Assembly: GCF_039545795.1 (NCBI RefSeq)
Contig: NZ_CP154260.1
Coordinates: 3,415,001 to 3,479,000, forward strand
Direction: 5' to 3'
Source of the DNA: Chitinophaga niabensis
Lineage (GTDB): Bacteria > Bacteroidota > Bacteroidia > Chitinophagales > Chitinophagaceae
Length of the DNA stretch: 64,000 nucleotides
In this document: piece after piece, positions 17,836 through 27,261 of the stretch
Layout: the number at the start of each line of letters is the position of its first letter
Numbering within the stretch: the first letter of the stretch is position 1
Position numbers and translations under genes: made by a program
Notes under the pieces: model-generated
What the model was told of the DNA's origin: nothing
Seen by the model: the letters and a program-made list of their open reading frames with translations, nothing else
Databases searched by the model: none

Positions 17836-18846
17836 TCAGGCCTCTACAAGGCGGTTCACCTTACCAGCCAGTTCAACCGTCATTTCGGCCAGCCTGTTGG
17901 AAATGCCTACTTCATTATCGTACCAGGATACAATTTTCACCAGTTTGTCGATTGAACGGGTTAAGGTGCCATCAACAATAGAAGAGTGCGTATTACCCAG
18001 TATATCAGCCGATACTAATGGCTCTTCAGTATACTCCAGTACGCCTTTCAATGTAGTGGCTGCATGGTGTTTTAGAAATTCATTGATCTCCTGGGCAGAT
18101 GCACGCTTCATCAGGTTCAGCGACATATCGGCTATTGAACCATCGATCACAGGTACACGGTAGGAAAAACCATCCATCTTTCCTTTCAGTCCGGGTAACA
18201 CTTCACCAATCGCCTTCGCAGCACCGGTGGTGGTGGGAATGATGGATTGCGTGGCCGCCCTTGCCCTTCTGAAATCTTTATGTGGTCCGTCCTGCAGCAT
18301 CTGGTCCATGGTAAATGCATGCACCGTGCTCATGAAGCCCGATTCAATACCATATTCTTTATCGATCAGGTATAATACCGGCGCTATACAGTTAGTGGTG
18401 CATGAGGCTGTAGAAAGGATTTCATCCTCTTCTGTGATCTGGTCGTTATTCACGCCCATTACAATTGTTTTCACATTACCGGTGGCAGGTGCAGTGATCA
18501 ATACTTTTTTTGCGCCGGCTGTGATATGTAATTGTGCGCCTTCTCTCTGCGTAAAACGGCCGGTTGATTCAATCACCACATCTATCTGCAGATCCTTCCA
18601 TGGCAATTTTTCCGGAGCACGCTCACTCAGCAATAAGATCTTCTGGTCATTCACCACAATATATTGATCCTGTAACGCTACGGTACCGGCAAACTTTCCG
18701 TGCGAGGTGTCGTATTTAAAAAGATGCGTTAACAGTTGACTGTCTGTAAGGTCATTGATGGCCACTACTTCTATGCCTTTCTTGTTCAGCAACGCTCTTA
18801 AGGTCATTCTGCCGATGCGTCCGAATCCATTAATAGCTACTTTCAT
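17836..18846 (-). CDS. gap: Glyceraldehyde-3-phosphate dehydrogenase, type I
   Basis: The product is 336 residues, full length. It starts with the NAD-binding 'VAINGFGRIGR', has the catalytic Cys149 in 'ASCTTNC' and His176 in 'STVHAFTMDQ', the 'RRARAATQSIIPTTTGAAKA' block and 'SWYDNEVGISNR' near the end. The enzyme phosphorylates and oxidises glyceraldehyde-3-phosphate in glycolysis. Some positions differ from the most common forms: Met instead of Asn after HAFT, and Val instead of Trp in YDNEWG. It lies only 17 nt downstream of a GlxA-type regulator gene on the same strand, unusual for a housekeeping glycolytic gene, so it may be an accessory, regulated isozyme (inference). Confidence 0.95.
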   Translation of the reverse strand: MKVAINGFGRIGRMTLRALLNKKGIEVVAINDLTDSQLLTHLFKYDTSHGKFAGTVALQDQYIVVNDQKILLLSERAPEKLPWKDLQIDVVIESTGRFTQREGAQLHITAGAKKVLITAPATGNVKTIVMGVNNDQITEEDEILSTASCTTNCIAPVLYLIDKEYGIESGFMSTVHAFTMDQMLQDGPHKDFRRARAATQSIIPTTTGAAKAIGEVLPGLKGKMDGFSYRVPVIDGSIADMSLNLMKRASAQEINEFLKHHAATTLKGVLEYTEEPLVSADILGNTHSSIVDGTLTRSIDKLVKIVSWYDNEVGISNRLAEMTVELAGKVNRLVEA

Positions 18847-18863
18847 AATATTATATTTTTAAG

Positions 18864-19856
18864 TTAATTCTCTATTGCGTGCATAGAAGTTCTGAAAGAA
18901 CGGCGGTAATCGCTGGGGGACATATTCATGTGCCTGATGAATGTGCGGCGCATGGATATCAATCCGCCCATTCCACATTTCTCTGCGATCTGGTCTATGC
19001 TCAGATCGCTGTCTTCCAGGTACCGGCGTGCCACTTCAACCCGTACTTTCTCTACAAATTTGGCAGGCGTAACGCCGGTTTCTTTCAGGAATACCCGGGC
19101 GAAATTGCGTACGCTCATATTGCTATGCTGTGCCAGGTGCTCTATACTCAGGTCTTCTTCCAGGTGCCGGATCATCCAGGTATATAACTTTCCGCCCATG
19201 GAGTTTTCCTGCCGGTATATTTCAGGCAGTCTGCTAAACTGCGCCTGGTACCCGGGCCGCTTCAGGGGCAATATCAGCTTGCGTGCAATATGCAATGCCA
19301 CTTCCGGGCCATGGTCTTCTTCCACCAATGCAAGCGCCAGATCAATGCCAGAGGATACGCCTCCCGAAGTATATATATTGGCATCGCGGGTAAAGAAAGG
19401 ATCGGTATCCACCTTTATCCCGGGATAACGCTGCTGAAATTGCTGGCTGTATTCCCAATGGGTGGTAGCTTGTTTCCCATCCAGAACACCTGCTTCAGCC
19501 AGGGCATAAGCGCCTAAGCAAACAGAACAGATGCGGTTGAGCTTCGGATAGATGTCCTTCAGCCATCTGAAAAAACGCTCCCCATTCTCCAGCAATGGCA
19601 TGGAGAAACCAGCTATGATGAGTGTATCAATGGGTTGAGAGATGGTGGTTACCGTAACAGCGCAGTGTAGATCTATACCACTTTTTGTAGGGATCTTTTT
19701 TGTATTAAGCGGTGAGGCGAGTAATATCTCGTATCCACCGTTACCATCCAGTATTCTGTCCGCCGCGGCAAATACATCAGAGGGGCCGGCTACATCAAGG
19801 AGGAAGATCCCCGGCATGGGTACAACAATTATTAGTTTCTTTTTCGTCCTCGCCAT
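18864..19856 (-). CDS. GlxA-family regulator (DJ-1/PfpI domain plus AraC HTH)
   Basis: The product is 330 residues. The N-terminal domain (about 8-185) is DJ-1/PfpI-like, with the nucleophile-elbow region 'ICSVCLGAYALAEAGVLDGK' and 'YTSGGVSSGIDLALALVEE'. The C-terminal AraC domain (about 220-320) has 'SIEHLAQHSNMSVRNFARVF' and 'DQIAEKCGMGGLISMRRTF'. GlxA-type regulators sense small metabolites through the amidotransferase-like domain and activate nearby genes. Here the next gene, 17 nt downstream, is GAPDH, so co-transcription is likely. It diverges from the locus 2 sigma factor across 175 nt. Confidence 0.93.
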   Translation of the reverse strand: MARTKKKLIIVVPMPGIFLLDVAGPSDVFAAADRILDGNGGYEILLASPLNTKKIPTKSGIDLHCAVTVTTISQPIDTLIIAGFSMPLLENGERFFRWLKDIYPKLNRICSVCLGAYALAEAGVLDGKQATTHWEYSQQFQQRYPGIKVDTDPFFTRDANIYTSGGVSSGIDLALALVEEDHGPEVALHIARKLILPLKRPGYQAQFSRLPEIYRQENSMGGKLYTWMIRHLEEDLSIEHLAQHSNMSVRNFARVFLKETGVTPAKFVEKVRVEVARRYLEDSDLSIDQIAEKCGMGGLISMRRTFIRHMNMSPSDYRRSFRTSMHAIEN

Positions 19857-20031
19857 AATGCAAAAATAGGACGAATCCCGGATGGCTCAAATGACATATT
19901 TTATACAATTTCGGCCATATGCTACTTATCACGTTCCATCCATATTAAACGGGCTTGCGTAAGTAGCTCCGTTTCTCTTTTTCGTCACTTTTGGGTATTA
20001 TTGTGCCTGAAATGCAACCAAAGTTATGTGA

Positions 20032-20628
20032 ATGGCCGTAACGGCAATATACCAGTTTTCGGAAGAAAGGGAGTTATTTGACCGGGTGGCGGAGGGTGAC
20101 GAAGATGCTTTTAACGCAATCTACCAGCACTTTATGCAGCTCCTGAGCGGAGCAATCCTTCAACTTGTTAAATATGAACCTGATGTGGCAGAAGTGCTGC
20201 AAGAGGCCTTTGTGCGCGTATGGCTCAATCGTGACAAAATACCAGGTATAGAAAACCCCGGCGGCTGGGTACGCCGCATCATCATTAATGAATGCTACCG
20301 GCTATTAAAGAAAAATAACCTGCGCTACCAACTCCACTCAGCTAAGGCCGGCATGCAGGGCGAAGCTACCTCTGCTTCGCATGCAGAACACCGGCTGGTA
20401 TTGGACGAAACCCAAAAGATCATTCAGGCTGCCTTGTCCGAACTATCGCCCCGGCAGTTTACTATTTACCGCCTCAGCCGCGAGCAGGGTAAACGAAGCC
20501 CGGAAATAGCGCAGTTGCTAGGCCTCTCACCTGATTATGTAAAGAAAACTCTCGCCACCGCCCTGCAAAAGATCCGCAAAAAATTACTGGATGCCGGTAA
20601 ACTTTTACCCGCTGGTTTATTTTATTAA
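20032..20628 (+). CDS. ECF RNA polymerase sigma factor (locus 2)
   Basis: The product is 198 residues. Region 2 spans about 25-95 ('AFNAIYQHFMQLLSGAIL', 'VAEVLQEAFVRVWLNRDKI') and region 4 about 135-190 ('ALSELSPRQFTIYRLSREQG', 'SPEIAQLLGLSPDYVKKTLA'). It is the first gene of a plus-strand series that runs to about 36277. By family behaviour it is held by the FecR protein encoded next and, once released, drives the SusC/SusD/peptidase genes. The start ATG at 20032 lies directly before the conserved N-terminal segment. Confidence 0.95.
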   Translation: MAVTAIYQFSEERELFDRVAEGDEDAFNAIYQHFMQLLSGAILQLVKYEPDVAEVLQEAFVRVWLNRDKIPGIENPGGWVRRIIINECYRLLKKNNLRYQLHSAKAGMQGEATSASHAEHRLVLDETQKIIQAALSELSPRQFTIYRLSREQGKRSPEIAQLLGLSPDYVKKTLATALQKIRKKLLDAGKLLPAGLFY

Positions 20629-20689
20629 ATTTTTTTTGCCGGATACCCCCCTTTTTCATTTTCAAAGGTTAATGATAATAGAAACAGCT

Positions 20690-21850
20690 ATGGAACAGCA
20701 ACGATTTACCTATTTACTGGACCGCCTGGCCGATAATTCGATGACCGGCGAAGAAAAAGAAGAGATGATGCAATATCTGCAGGCGCATCCCGGAGATGAC
20801 ATGGCTGCAGAAGCAGGAGAAGCTTTTCTGGCTGCATATGAAAACACTGCTACAGACTTTACACCTTACCAGCATATTGCCCGCGATATTACCTCGCTGG
20901 ACCAGGCACCTGCCCGCCGTACCGGTTTATTGGCCGTATTGCGGCCACGCAGGGTGGCAGCAGCAGCAATTGTATTGATATTGGCAACAGGCGCCTATAC
21001 CTGGCTAAATAAGCCTGTAAATAAACCACAGGTGGCTCAAAGCTTAGACGTGCAGCCTGGCCTGGAAGGAGCTATACTCACCCGTGGAGACGGCAGCACC
21101 ATAGTGCTGGATAGCCTTCATGCCGGTGAAATAAAAGAAGATAATGGCGCCCGCGTACAGTTGCAGCATGGGCAGTTATCGTATGCAGCTGCAACTGCCA
21201 ACCAGGAAGCAACTATTTATAATACCGTTACAACTCCCTACGCAAGAACCTTCCGCCTTCTGCTGCAGGATGGTACATGGATATGGCTCAATGCCGGCAG
21301 CTCCGTCACTTACCCGGTGGTGTTTACCGGTAAGGAAAGAAAAGTAAAAGTCACCGGCGAAGCTTATTTCGAAGTGGCCAAAGCTGCCGGCAAACCATTT
21401 GTGGTAAATGTAAATGACCGTGCGGAAGTAGAAGTGCTGGGCACACATTTTAATGTAAATGCCTATGCGGACGAAGCCGCCATTAAAACGGCGCTGCTTG
21501 AAGGTACCGTGCGTGTACGCACCGGCAAAGCCAATACAGCAGTGCTGAAACCAGGCCAGCAGGCGGTGATCAATGATGGGGAGATGGAAGTAGTGCCCGC
21601 CGATCCTGAAGAAGTAAGCGCCTGGAGAAACGGGCTGTTCCACTTCAGAAAAGCAACTATACCGGAAATGTTACGCCAGATAGCACGCTGGTATGATGTA
21701 GAAGTACGCTTCGAAGGCGGTGTGCCGGAACGTACATTTTCGGGCGACATAGAACGCAAACTCAGCCTGCAGCAGGTATTAGCAATTTTACGCGTAACAC
21801 GCATCAACTATACTATAGACAATCAAAAACAAATCACGATCAGGAATTAA
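20690..21850 (+). CDS. FecR-family anti-sigma factor (locus 2)
   Basis: From ATG at 20690 the product is 386 residues (an in-frame ATG at 20672 is also possible; a longer frame from 20591 overlaps the sigma gene and is unlikely). It has an N-terminal anti-sigma motif ('FTYLLDRLADNSMTGEEKEEM'-region), one transmembrane segment (about 82-100, 'VAAAAIVLILATGAYTWL'), a FecR domain ('LQDGTWIWLNAGSSVTYPVVF' region, 'VKVTGEAYFEVAKA', 'TALLEGTVRVRTG') and a C-terminal DUF4974 domain ('MLRQIARWYDVEVRFEG'). It links the STN domain of the SusC protein at 22032 to the sigma factor. Confidence 0.93.
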   Translation: MEQQRFTYLLDRLADNSMTGEEKEEMMQYLQAHPGDDMAAEAGEAFLAAYENTATDFTPYQHIARDITSLDQAPARRTGLLAVLRPRRVAAAAIVLILATGAYTWLNKPVNKPQVAQSLDVQPGLEGAILTRGDGSTIVLDSLHAGEIKEDNGARVQLQHGQLSYAAATANQEATIYNTVTTPYARTFRLLLQDGTWIWLNAGSSVTYPVVFTGKERKVKVTGEAYFEVAKAAGKPFVVNVNDRAEVEVLGTHFNVNAYADEAAIKTALLEGTVRVRTGKANTAVLKPGQQAVINDGEMEVVPADPEEVSAWRNGLFHFRKATIPEMLRQIARWYDVEVRFEGGVPERTFSGDIERKLSLQQVLAILRVTRINYTIDNQKQITIRN

Positions 21851-21898
21851 CGGGGGATCTTACAATATCGATAAGCCTTAAAACCGTCAACTAGAGAA

Positions 21899-21972
21899 GT
21901 TCCGGTAGCCGGAACAAAAGCATTCAGTCATTAAAAAACCGGGGATCAGATTGGACCCTGCCCCGGTTTATT
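21899..21972 (+). other. Two stem-loops between fecR and susC (locus 2)
   Basis: GTTCCGG-TAG-CCGGAAC (21899-21915) is a compact 7-bp hairpin. AAACCGGGG (21936-21944) pairs with CCCCGGTTT (21961-21969). The second is preceded by an A-run and followed by TTTATT, so it could act as a terminator or attenuator in the operon direction. Similar hairpins sit between fecR and susC in loci 1 and 3. Confidence 0.6.
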
Positions 21973-22031
21973 AAGATCGAATGCTTACAGGGAAAATACT
22001 GCTTAAATATCAACCTTAACACTGCAAAAGT

Positions 22032-25000
22032 ATGCAAATTCAGGCGTTTTGCGGCACGTTTCTCCTGTGCGGGAAACGATGGCCGTTGTTATCAACCAAA
22101 TTAATGTTAGTCATGAAACTAACAACGATCTTAATACTGGGGGCATTCCTGCACCTCAGCGCTGCTACAAAGGCGCAAGTTGTAAATTACACGGCAAAGG
22201 CTGTGAGGCTGGAGCAGGCTTTTGATGCCATCAAAAAGCAAACGGGGTATGTATTCTTTTATGATGATGCGGATATTAAAACCGCACAACCCGTTAGTGT
22301 AGAACTAAAAGGGGCCAGTCTGCGCGATGCATTGGCAGCGCTGCTGAACAAACAACCTTTTTCTTACCAGATACAAGGCAATACCATAGTAGTAACAGCT
22401 TTGCCCAAACTGCAACCAATATATCCGCAAATACTGCAGGATAAAAGCCCGGTACGCGGCGTGATCATCAATAATGTGGGATCTGTACTCGTAGGCGCTA
22501 CCGTGTCTGTAAAAGGTAAAAAGCAAACAGTATTTACCGATACTGAAGGCCGTTTCACTATTAACGCAGATGATAACGATGTGCTGGAATTCAGCTACGT
22601 TGGTTATTCCCGGATGGAGATCCCCGTAAGTAAGGCCGCATCGATGACGGCCGGGCAATCAGCCGCAATATCCGGCAGCCTTATCTCCAAAACAGCTACG
22701 GGTGAATTATCGATTATGCTGCAATTGCAAATTACCTCCCTGGGCGAGACGGTTGTAACCGGTTACCAGACACTTAAAAAATCCAGTATAGCCGGGGCCA
22801 TAAGTTCTGTAAAGGCAGAAGAATTATATTTGAATGGTATTAATACGATCGAACAGGCACTGCAAGGCAAACTGCCCGGCGTAGTTATTACCAGCAACTC
22901 AGGCCTTACCGGCACCCGGCAGAAAACAAGGGTGCGCGGTACCTCCACACTACTGGGCACGCAGGAGCCGGTGTGGGTGGTAGATGGTATCATCCAGGAA
23001 GATCCCCTGCCGTTTAAAGCTTCTACGCTTAGTGCCCTGGGCGAAATCACCACAGACAACTTTGATTATATCCGCGACTTCGTAGGCACTTCTATCGGCT
23101 GGCTGAACCCGAACGATATTGAAGATATCACCGTATTAAAAGATGCTTCTGCTACTGCGATCTACGGTGTAAGGGCTGCTAACGGCGTGATTGTGATCAC
23201 TACCAAAAAAGGAAAAATAGGCCCGGCCACCATTTCCTACTCGGTGAATGCAAGCATCACGGAAAAGGTTAACTACAGCCGCCTGGAGATGATGAACTCC
23301 CAACAACGGGTAGCTGTATCAAAAGAAATATATGAGCGCGGCCTTATTTCCAATAGCCTGAACAATAATGTAGGATATGCCGGCGCAGTATCCGATTACC
23401 TGAACAAACGTATTACTGCTGAAGAATTTGAACAAAAGGTAGCCCGCATGGAAACGGTGAATACGGATTGGTTCGACCTGGCGTTCCGCATGCCCTTCAG
23501 CATGAATCATAACCTGAGCATTTCCGGCGGTAATGCTAACACCCGATATTATGCTTCCTTCGGCTACAATTCTACCAATGGTACAGCCATCGGAAATGAT
23601 AGCAAAGGTTACACCGGCAACGTGAACATCACTTCCCGGCTTACGAGCAAGCTGAATGTATCCATGCGTTTATCTGCATCGAAGAAAACGGTAAATGGTT
23701 TTTACCAGGTAAATCCTTACAGCTACGCTGCCAAAATTAACCGTGCGCTGGAGGCATACGATGAATCCGGCCAACTGGCGTATTACAATGCAGAGAATGG
23801 CTTCCGCTATAATTTTCTCAATGAAAGGGATAACACCGGACTAAACAATAATACCCTCGCCGCAAACACCAGTATTGATGTGAATTACGACATTCTGCCC
23901 GGGTTGCGTTTCCAGACAATGTTCGGCTATAACACCACCGTGGTTGAAGGTTATTCCTACGCTACCGAGCGCACATCTTACATCGCCAAATTCCGCAATT
24001 TTGAATATGGCTCCGCCAAACCTACAGACGCCGCCTATATTAACAGCCGCTTGCCTGTAGGGGGAGAGCTGAACGAAAACCGCAATACCGTGGGCGCCTG
24101 GAACTGGCGCAACAGTCTTTCCTACTCCAAGGTGTTCGCGCAAAAACATGCGCTTACCGTAATGGCGGGACAGGAAGCCAGCAGCAGCCGGACAACAGGC
24201 GCAACAGGTACCACTTACGGTTACCTGCATACACGCGGGAAATCATTTGCTATTGTGCCGCTGACTTATACCGCAGCTAAAACGCCGAACCCGTTATATA
24301 CCGATATGCAGGCCTCCAGGAAGAATACAGACCGCCTGATAAACAATATGGGCCTGTATGCTACCGTAAACTATGTATACGATAACCGTTACGTACTGAA
24401 TGCCAGCATTCGTTCCGATGCCTCCAACCGTTTTGGCCAGTATACAGGCGAAAAGTTTAATCCCGTATGGGCCGGCGGTGTCCGGTGGAATGCAGCCAAT
24501 GAAAAATGGTTCGACCGCAGCAATTGGCTGGCCGACCTTAGCCTGCGCGCCAGCTTTGGCTATCAGCGTAATATTGTGGCGAATGTAAGTCCCGACCTGA
24601 TCGTGCGCATCCCTACCGGCGCAGCAAGCAATATTGTTGACCAGTTTACGGGGGAGGACATGCTCACGCTCAGCAAGCTGCCATACGCAGATCTCCGTTG
24701 GGAAAAGAATACCTCCGCCAACTTCGGCATCAACCTGAGCCTGTTCCATGGCAAAGTGCAAGCAGGTGTTGATTACTATATGAAGAAAGGCCGCGATCTG
24801 ATCAGTAACCTGAACGTACCAGTGGAATATGGCGTAGAAACAATGCCTGTAAACGGTGGCGATATGCTGAACCAGGGTATCGAGATCAGCGCAAGCTTTA
24901 CACCGGTACGCACCCGCGACTTCACCTGGAACATAGGGGTGAACAGTGCCAAAAACTTCAATGAAATACAGCGTACAGGTACGCAGCAGATCAACTGGAA

Positions 25001-25700
25001 AACCGCAGTAAGCGGCAACTATTACAAAGCAGGCTATCCTGTTTCCGGCTTCTGGGCGTTCGACTATACCGGTATTAACAGCGCCAACGGTTACCCCCTG
25101 TTTAACACTGCCGTAAAACAGAAGGGCGATTCGCTGAACGATCCTACTTCTTACATGCGTTATATGGGTAAACTTGATCCCGACTTTACCGCAGGACTCA
25201 GTATGACCTTCCGCTATAAACGCTTCTCCCTGTCTACCGGGCTAAATCTCCAGGTGGGCGGTAAACGTTTCCTGCTACCAGTGTATAATACCACTACGGG
25301 CAGATTGCCTAACGAATACGAAAATCTCTCGGCCGAACTGGTAAAAAGGTGGACGCCGGACAACAAAACTGCCATGTATCCCGGCCTGCCTGATTACACC
25401 GTGCCTGCTTTCCTGCTGCCGGATAAACGCACATACACCCAGGCATACGAAATGTATAACAATAGCAGCGCACGCGTGGTAAATGCTTCTTCACTTCAAT
25501 GCAACAACCTGGCAGTAAACTACAGCATGCCTGAAGTGCTGGCCCGTAAATTAAAGTGTCAGAATATCACTGTCAGCGGCGGCGTAACGCAGCTGTTTTC
25601 GATTGTAAGCAAAGATTACAGGGGAAGGGACCCGGAAGTGGCTACCGGCCAGCAACCGCGTACCAAAACGTACACTATGTCGCTTTCCGCCAGTTTCTAA
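22032..25700 (+). CDS. SusC/RagA TonB-linked outer-membrane transporter with STN domain (locus 2)
   Basis: The product is 1222 residues. A long N-terminal leader precedes the signal core (MKLTTILILGAFLHLSAA), then an STN domain (about 55-115, 'DAIKKQTGYVFFYDDADIKT'), a carboxypeptidase-regulatory-like domain (about 145-235), a plug ('VVTGYQTLKKSSIAGAI', 'KDASATAIYGVRAANGVIVI') and a barrel ending in 'MSLSASF'. The STN domain connects it to the FecR protein encoded upstream. With its SusD partner it should import oligomers; the peptidases encoded downstream suggest peptides as the cargo, as in the RagAB system of Porphyromonas (family knowledge; the assignment here is inference). Confidence 0.95.
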   Translation: MQIQAFCGTFLLCGKRWPLLSTKLMLVMKLTTILILGAFLHLSAATKAQVVNYTAKAVRLEQAFDAIKKQTGYVFFYDDADIKTAQPVSVELKGASLRDALAALLNKQPFSYQIQGNTIVVTALPKLQPIYPQILQDKSPVRGVIINNVGSVLVGATVSVKGKKQTVFTDTEGRFTINADDNDVLEFSYVGYSRMEIPVSKAASMTAGQSAAISGSLISKTATGELSIMLQLQITSLGETVVTGYQTLKKSSIAGAISSVKAEELYLNGINTIEQALQGKLPGVVITSNSGLTGTRQKTRVRGTSTLLGTQEPVWVVDGIIQEDPLPFKASTLSALGEITTDNFDYIRDFVGTSIGWLNPNDIEDITVLKDASATAIYGVRAANGVIVITTKKGKIGPATISYSVNASITEKVNYSRLEMMNSQQRVAVSKEIYERGLISNSLNNNVGYAGAVSDYLNKRITAEEFEQKVARMETVNTDWFDLAFRMPFSMNHNLSISGGNANTRYYASFGYNSTNGTAIGNDSKGYTGNVNITSRLTSKLNVSMRLSASKKTVNGFYQVNPYSYAAKINRALEAYDESGQLAYYNAENGFRYNFLNERDNTGLNNNTLAANTSIDVNYDILPGLRFQTMFGYNTTVVEGYSYATERTSYIAKFRNFEYGSAKPTDAAYINSRLPVGGELNENRNTVGAWNWRNSLSYSKVFAQKHALTVMAGQEASSSRTTGATGTTYGYLHTRGKSFAIVPLTYTAAKTPNPLYTDMQASRKNTDRLINNMGLYATVNYVYDNRYVLNASIRSDASNRFGQYTGEKFNPVWAGGVRWNAANEKWFDRSNWLADLSLRASFGYQRNIVANVSPDLIVRIPTGAASNIVDQFTGEDMLTLSKLPYADLRWEKNTSANFGINLSLFHGKVQAGVDYYMKKGRDLISNLNVPVEYGVETMPVNGGDMLNQGIEISASFTPVRTRDFTWNIGVNSAKNFNEIQRTGTQQINWKTAVSGNYYKAGYPVSGFWAFDYTGINSANGYPLFNTAVKQKGDSLNDPTSYMRYMGKLDPDFTAGLSMTFRYKRFSLSTGLNLQVGGKRFLLPVYNTTTGRLPNEYENLSAELVKRWTPDNKTAMYPGLPDYTVPAFLLPDKRTYTQAYEMYNNSSARVVNASSLQCNNLAVNYSMPEVLARKLKCQNITVSGGVTQLFSIVSKDYRGRDPEVATGQQPRTKTYTMSLSASF

Positions 25701-25720
25701 CCATTAAATGAGGATCAACA

Positions 25721-27250
25721 ATGAAAAAGATATTGATATACCTGCTGCCAGTTTGCCTGTTGGCCGCATCCTGTAAAAAATTCCTGGAAGAAACAAGTCC
25801 GGATGAGATCCGTCCTTCTTCCACCGAAGATCTGTATGCTTTTATGATCAGCGATGCCTATCCGTATGCTGCCTCGTTGGAATTCTTCTCGGATATGCTC
25901 ACAGACGATGTGAAAAGTTACGGCATGCCCCGCAACAGTAATGGCACAATTAACACTGCCTATTCCAGTTTTTATGAAAACGGCAAAGGCGTATTCGCCT
26001 TCGATCCGCTGGAACTGGAAGGTTCAACCGGTACTGCTTCTACTGCGCTGGACGCCTGGAAGAACTATTACAGCCGCATTAAAGGCTGCAACATAGTGAT
26101 CGACTATGCCGCCAAAGTAAAAGGAAGTGATCAGGCGAAAGATGCGCTTCGCGGCCAGGCATTGGTATTGCGTGGCTTTTATTACCTGAAGCTGGCCCAG
26201 TTATATTGCCTGCCTTATAATGGCGCCGGCGTTCAACCGGAAACTGCATTGGGACTGCCCCTGATCCTCACCATGCAGGTGAGCGATGAGCACGTAGGCC
26301 GCAGCACTCTCCAAGCCACCTTTAACCAGATTGAGAAAGACATGGTAGATGGCGCAGCATTGCTGAAGGCTAACTTCACAGCCCCTACTCCTTTCCGCCT
26401 CAGCCACATCGCCGCTTATGCGTTGTTGTCCCGCTTCTACCTGTACCGTGGCATGGATGCCGATATGGACAAAGTGATCGAATACGCCGATGAGGTGATC
26501 GCGGAAAGACCCGCTCTTACGCTCCTGAAAGGTTTTGTTACATCCAATACCAGCCTGAACACGGTAGGTATTTATGACCAGACGGCCAGCACAGAGGTAT
26601 TGTGGCAGTATGGATTTAACTCCAAAGGCATTAGTACATTTATGCCTGCTACCGGCACGTACACCAGCTTCCATGCTCCCTATGCAGTGTCTGATGAACT
26701 GCGGAACATATACGAGAAGGGTAATGGAACCGATAATAAAGGAGACCTCCGTTACGCGCTGAACTTTGCGAAGTATACCGTAAGCGGCGCTGAGTTTCCC
26801 TCCCGCAGCCTGAAAATAGGTTTGAATGGTACGGCCGGGGATAAAGGCATTCGCACTGGCGAAGTGTATATCACCCGCGCTGAAGCCTGCGCCCGCAGGT
26901 TTAAAAAGTCCGGTCAGGATGCAGACCGTGTGCAGGCCCTCAGCAACCTGAACACACTGCGTTTGAGCCGCTACGACACACGTACGGCAGCGTATACGCC
27001 AGTTTCTTTCACAGATGCGGACGCGCTGCTCAGGTTCTGTACAGACGAACGCCGGCGCGAGATGAGCCTGGAAGAGGGCAGCCGCTGGGCAGATATCAAA
27101 CGTCAGGGATTATCTGTTACCCACAACTTCATTGATGCGGAAGGCAACAGTACCATATATACGTTACCGGCCAACAGCCCGCTGTATGCGCTGCCCATCC
27201 CTGTCACCGCTATCAGCAGGAACAATAATCTCGTACCTAATCCCCGCTAA
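25721..27250 (+). CDS. SusD/RagB-family outer-membrane lipoprotein (locus 2)
   Basis: The product is 509 residues with a lipobox around Cys18 (CLLAASCKKF). SusD features include 'YYSRIKGCNIVIDYAAKVKG', 'ALRGQALVLRGFYYLKLAQLY', 'RLSHIAAYALLSRFYLYRG' and 'RTGEVYITRAEACAR' followed by 'TDERRREMSLEEGSRWADIK'. It lies 20 nt after susC. As the cell-surface lid of the SusC channel it would select the substrate. The unusual feature is the set of peptidase genes that follows in the same direction, which points to peptide rather than glycan capture. Confidence 0.95.
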   Translation: MKKILIYLLPVCLLAASCKKFLEETSPDEIRPSSTEDLYAFMISDAYPYAASLEFFSDMLTDDVKSYGMPRNSNGTINTAYSSFYENGKGVFAFDPLELEGSTGTASTALDAWKNYYSRIKGCNIVIDYAAKVKGSDQAKDALRGQALVLRGFYYLKLAQLYCLPYNGAGVQPETALGLPLILTMQVSDEHVGRSTLQATFNQIEKDMVDGAALLKANFTAPTPFRLSHIAAYALLSRFYLYRGMDADMDKVIEYADEVIAERPALTLLKGFVTSNTSLNTVGIYDQTASTEVLWQYGFNSKGISTFMPATGTYTSFHAPYAVSDELRNIYEKGNGTDNKGDLRYALNFAKYTVSGAEFPSRSLKIGLNGTAGDKGIRTGEVYITRAEACARRFKKSGQDADRVQALSNLNTLRLSRYDTRTAAYTPVSFTDADALLRFCTDERRREMSLEEGSRWADIKRQGLSVTHNFIDAEGNSTIYTLPANSPLYALPIPVTAISRNNNLVPNPR

Positions 27251-27261
27251 CTTCTTACAAC

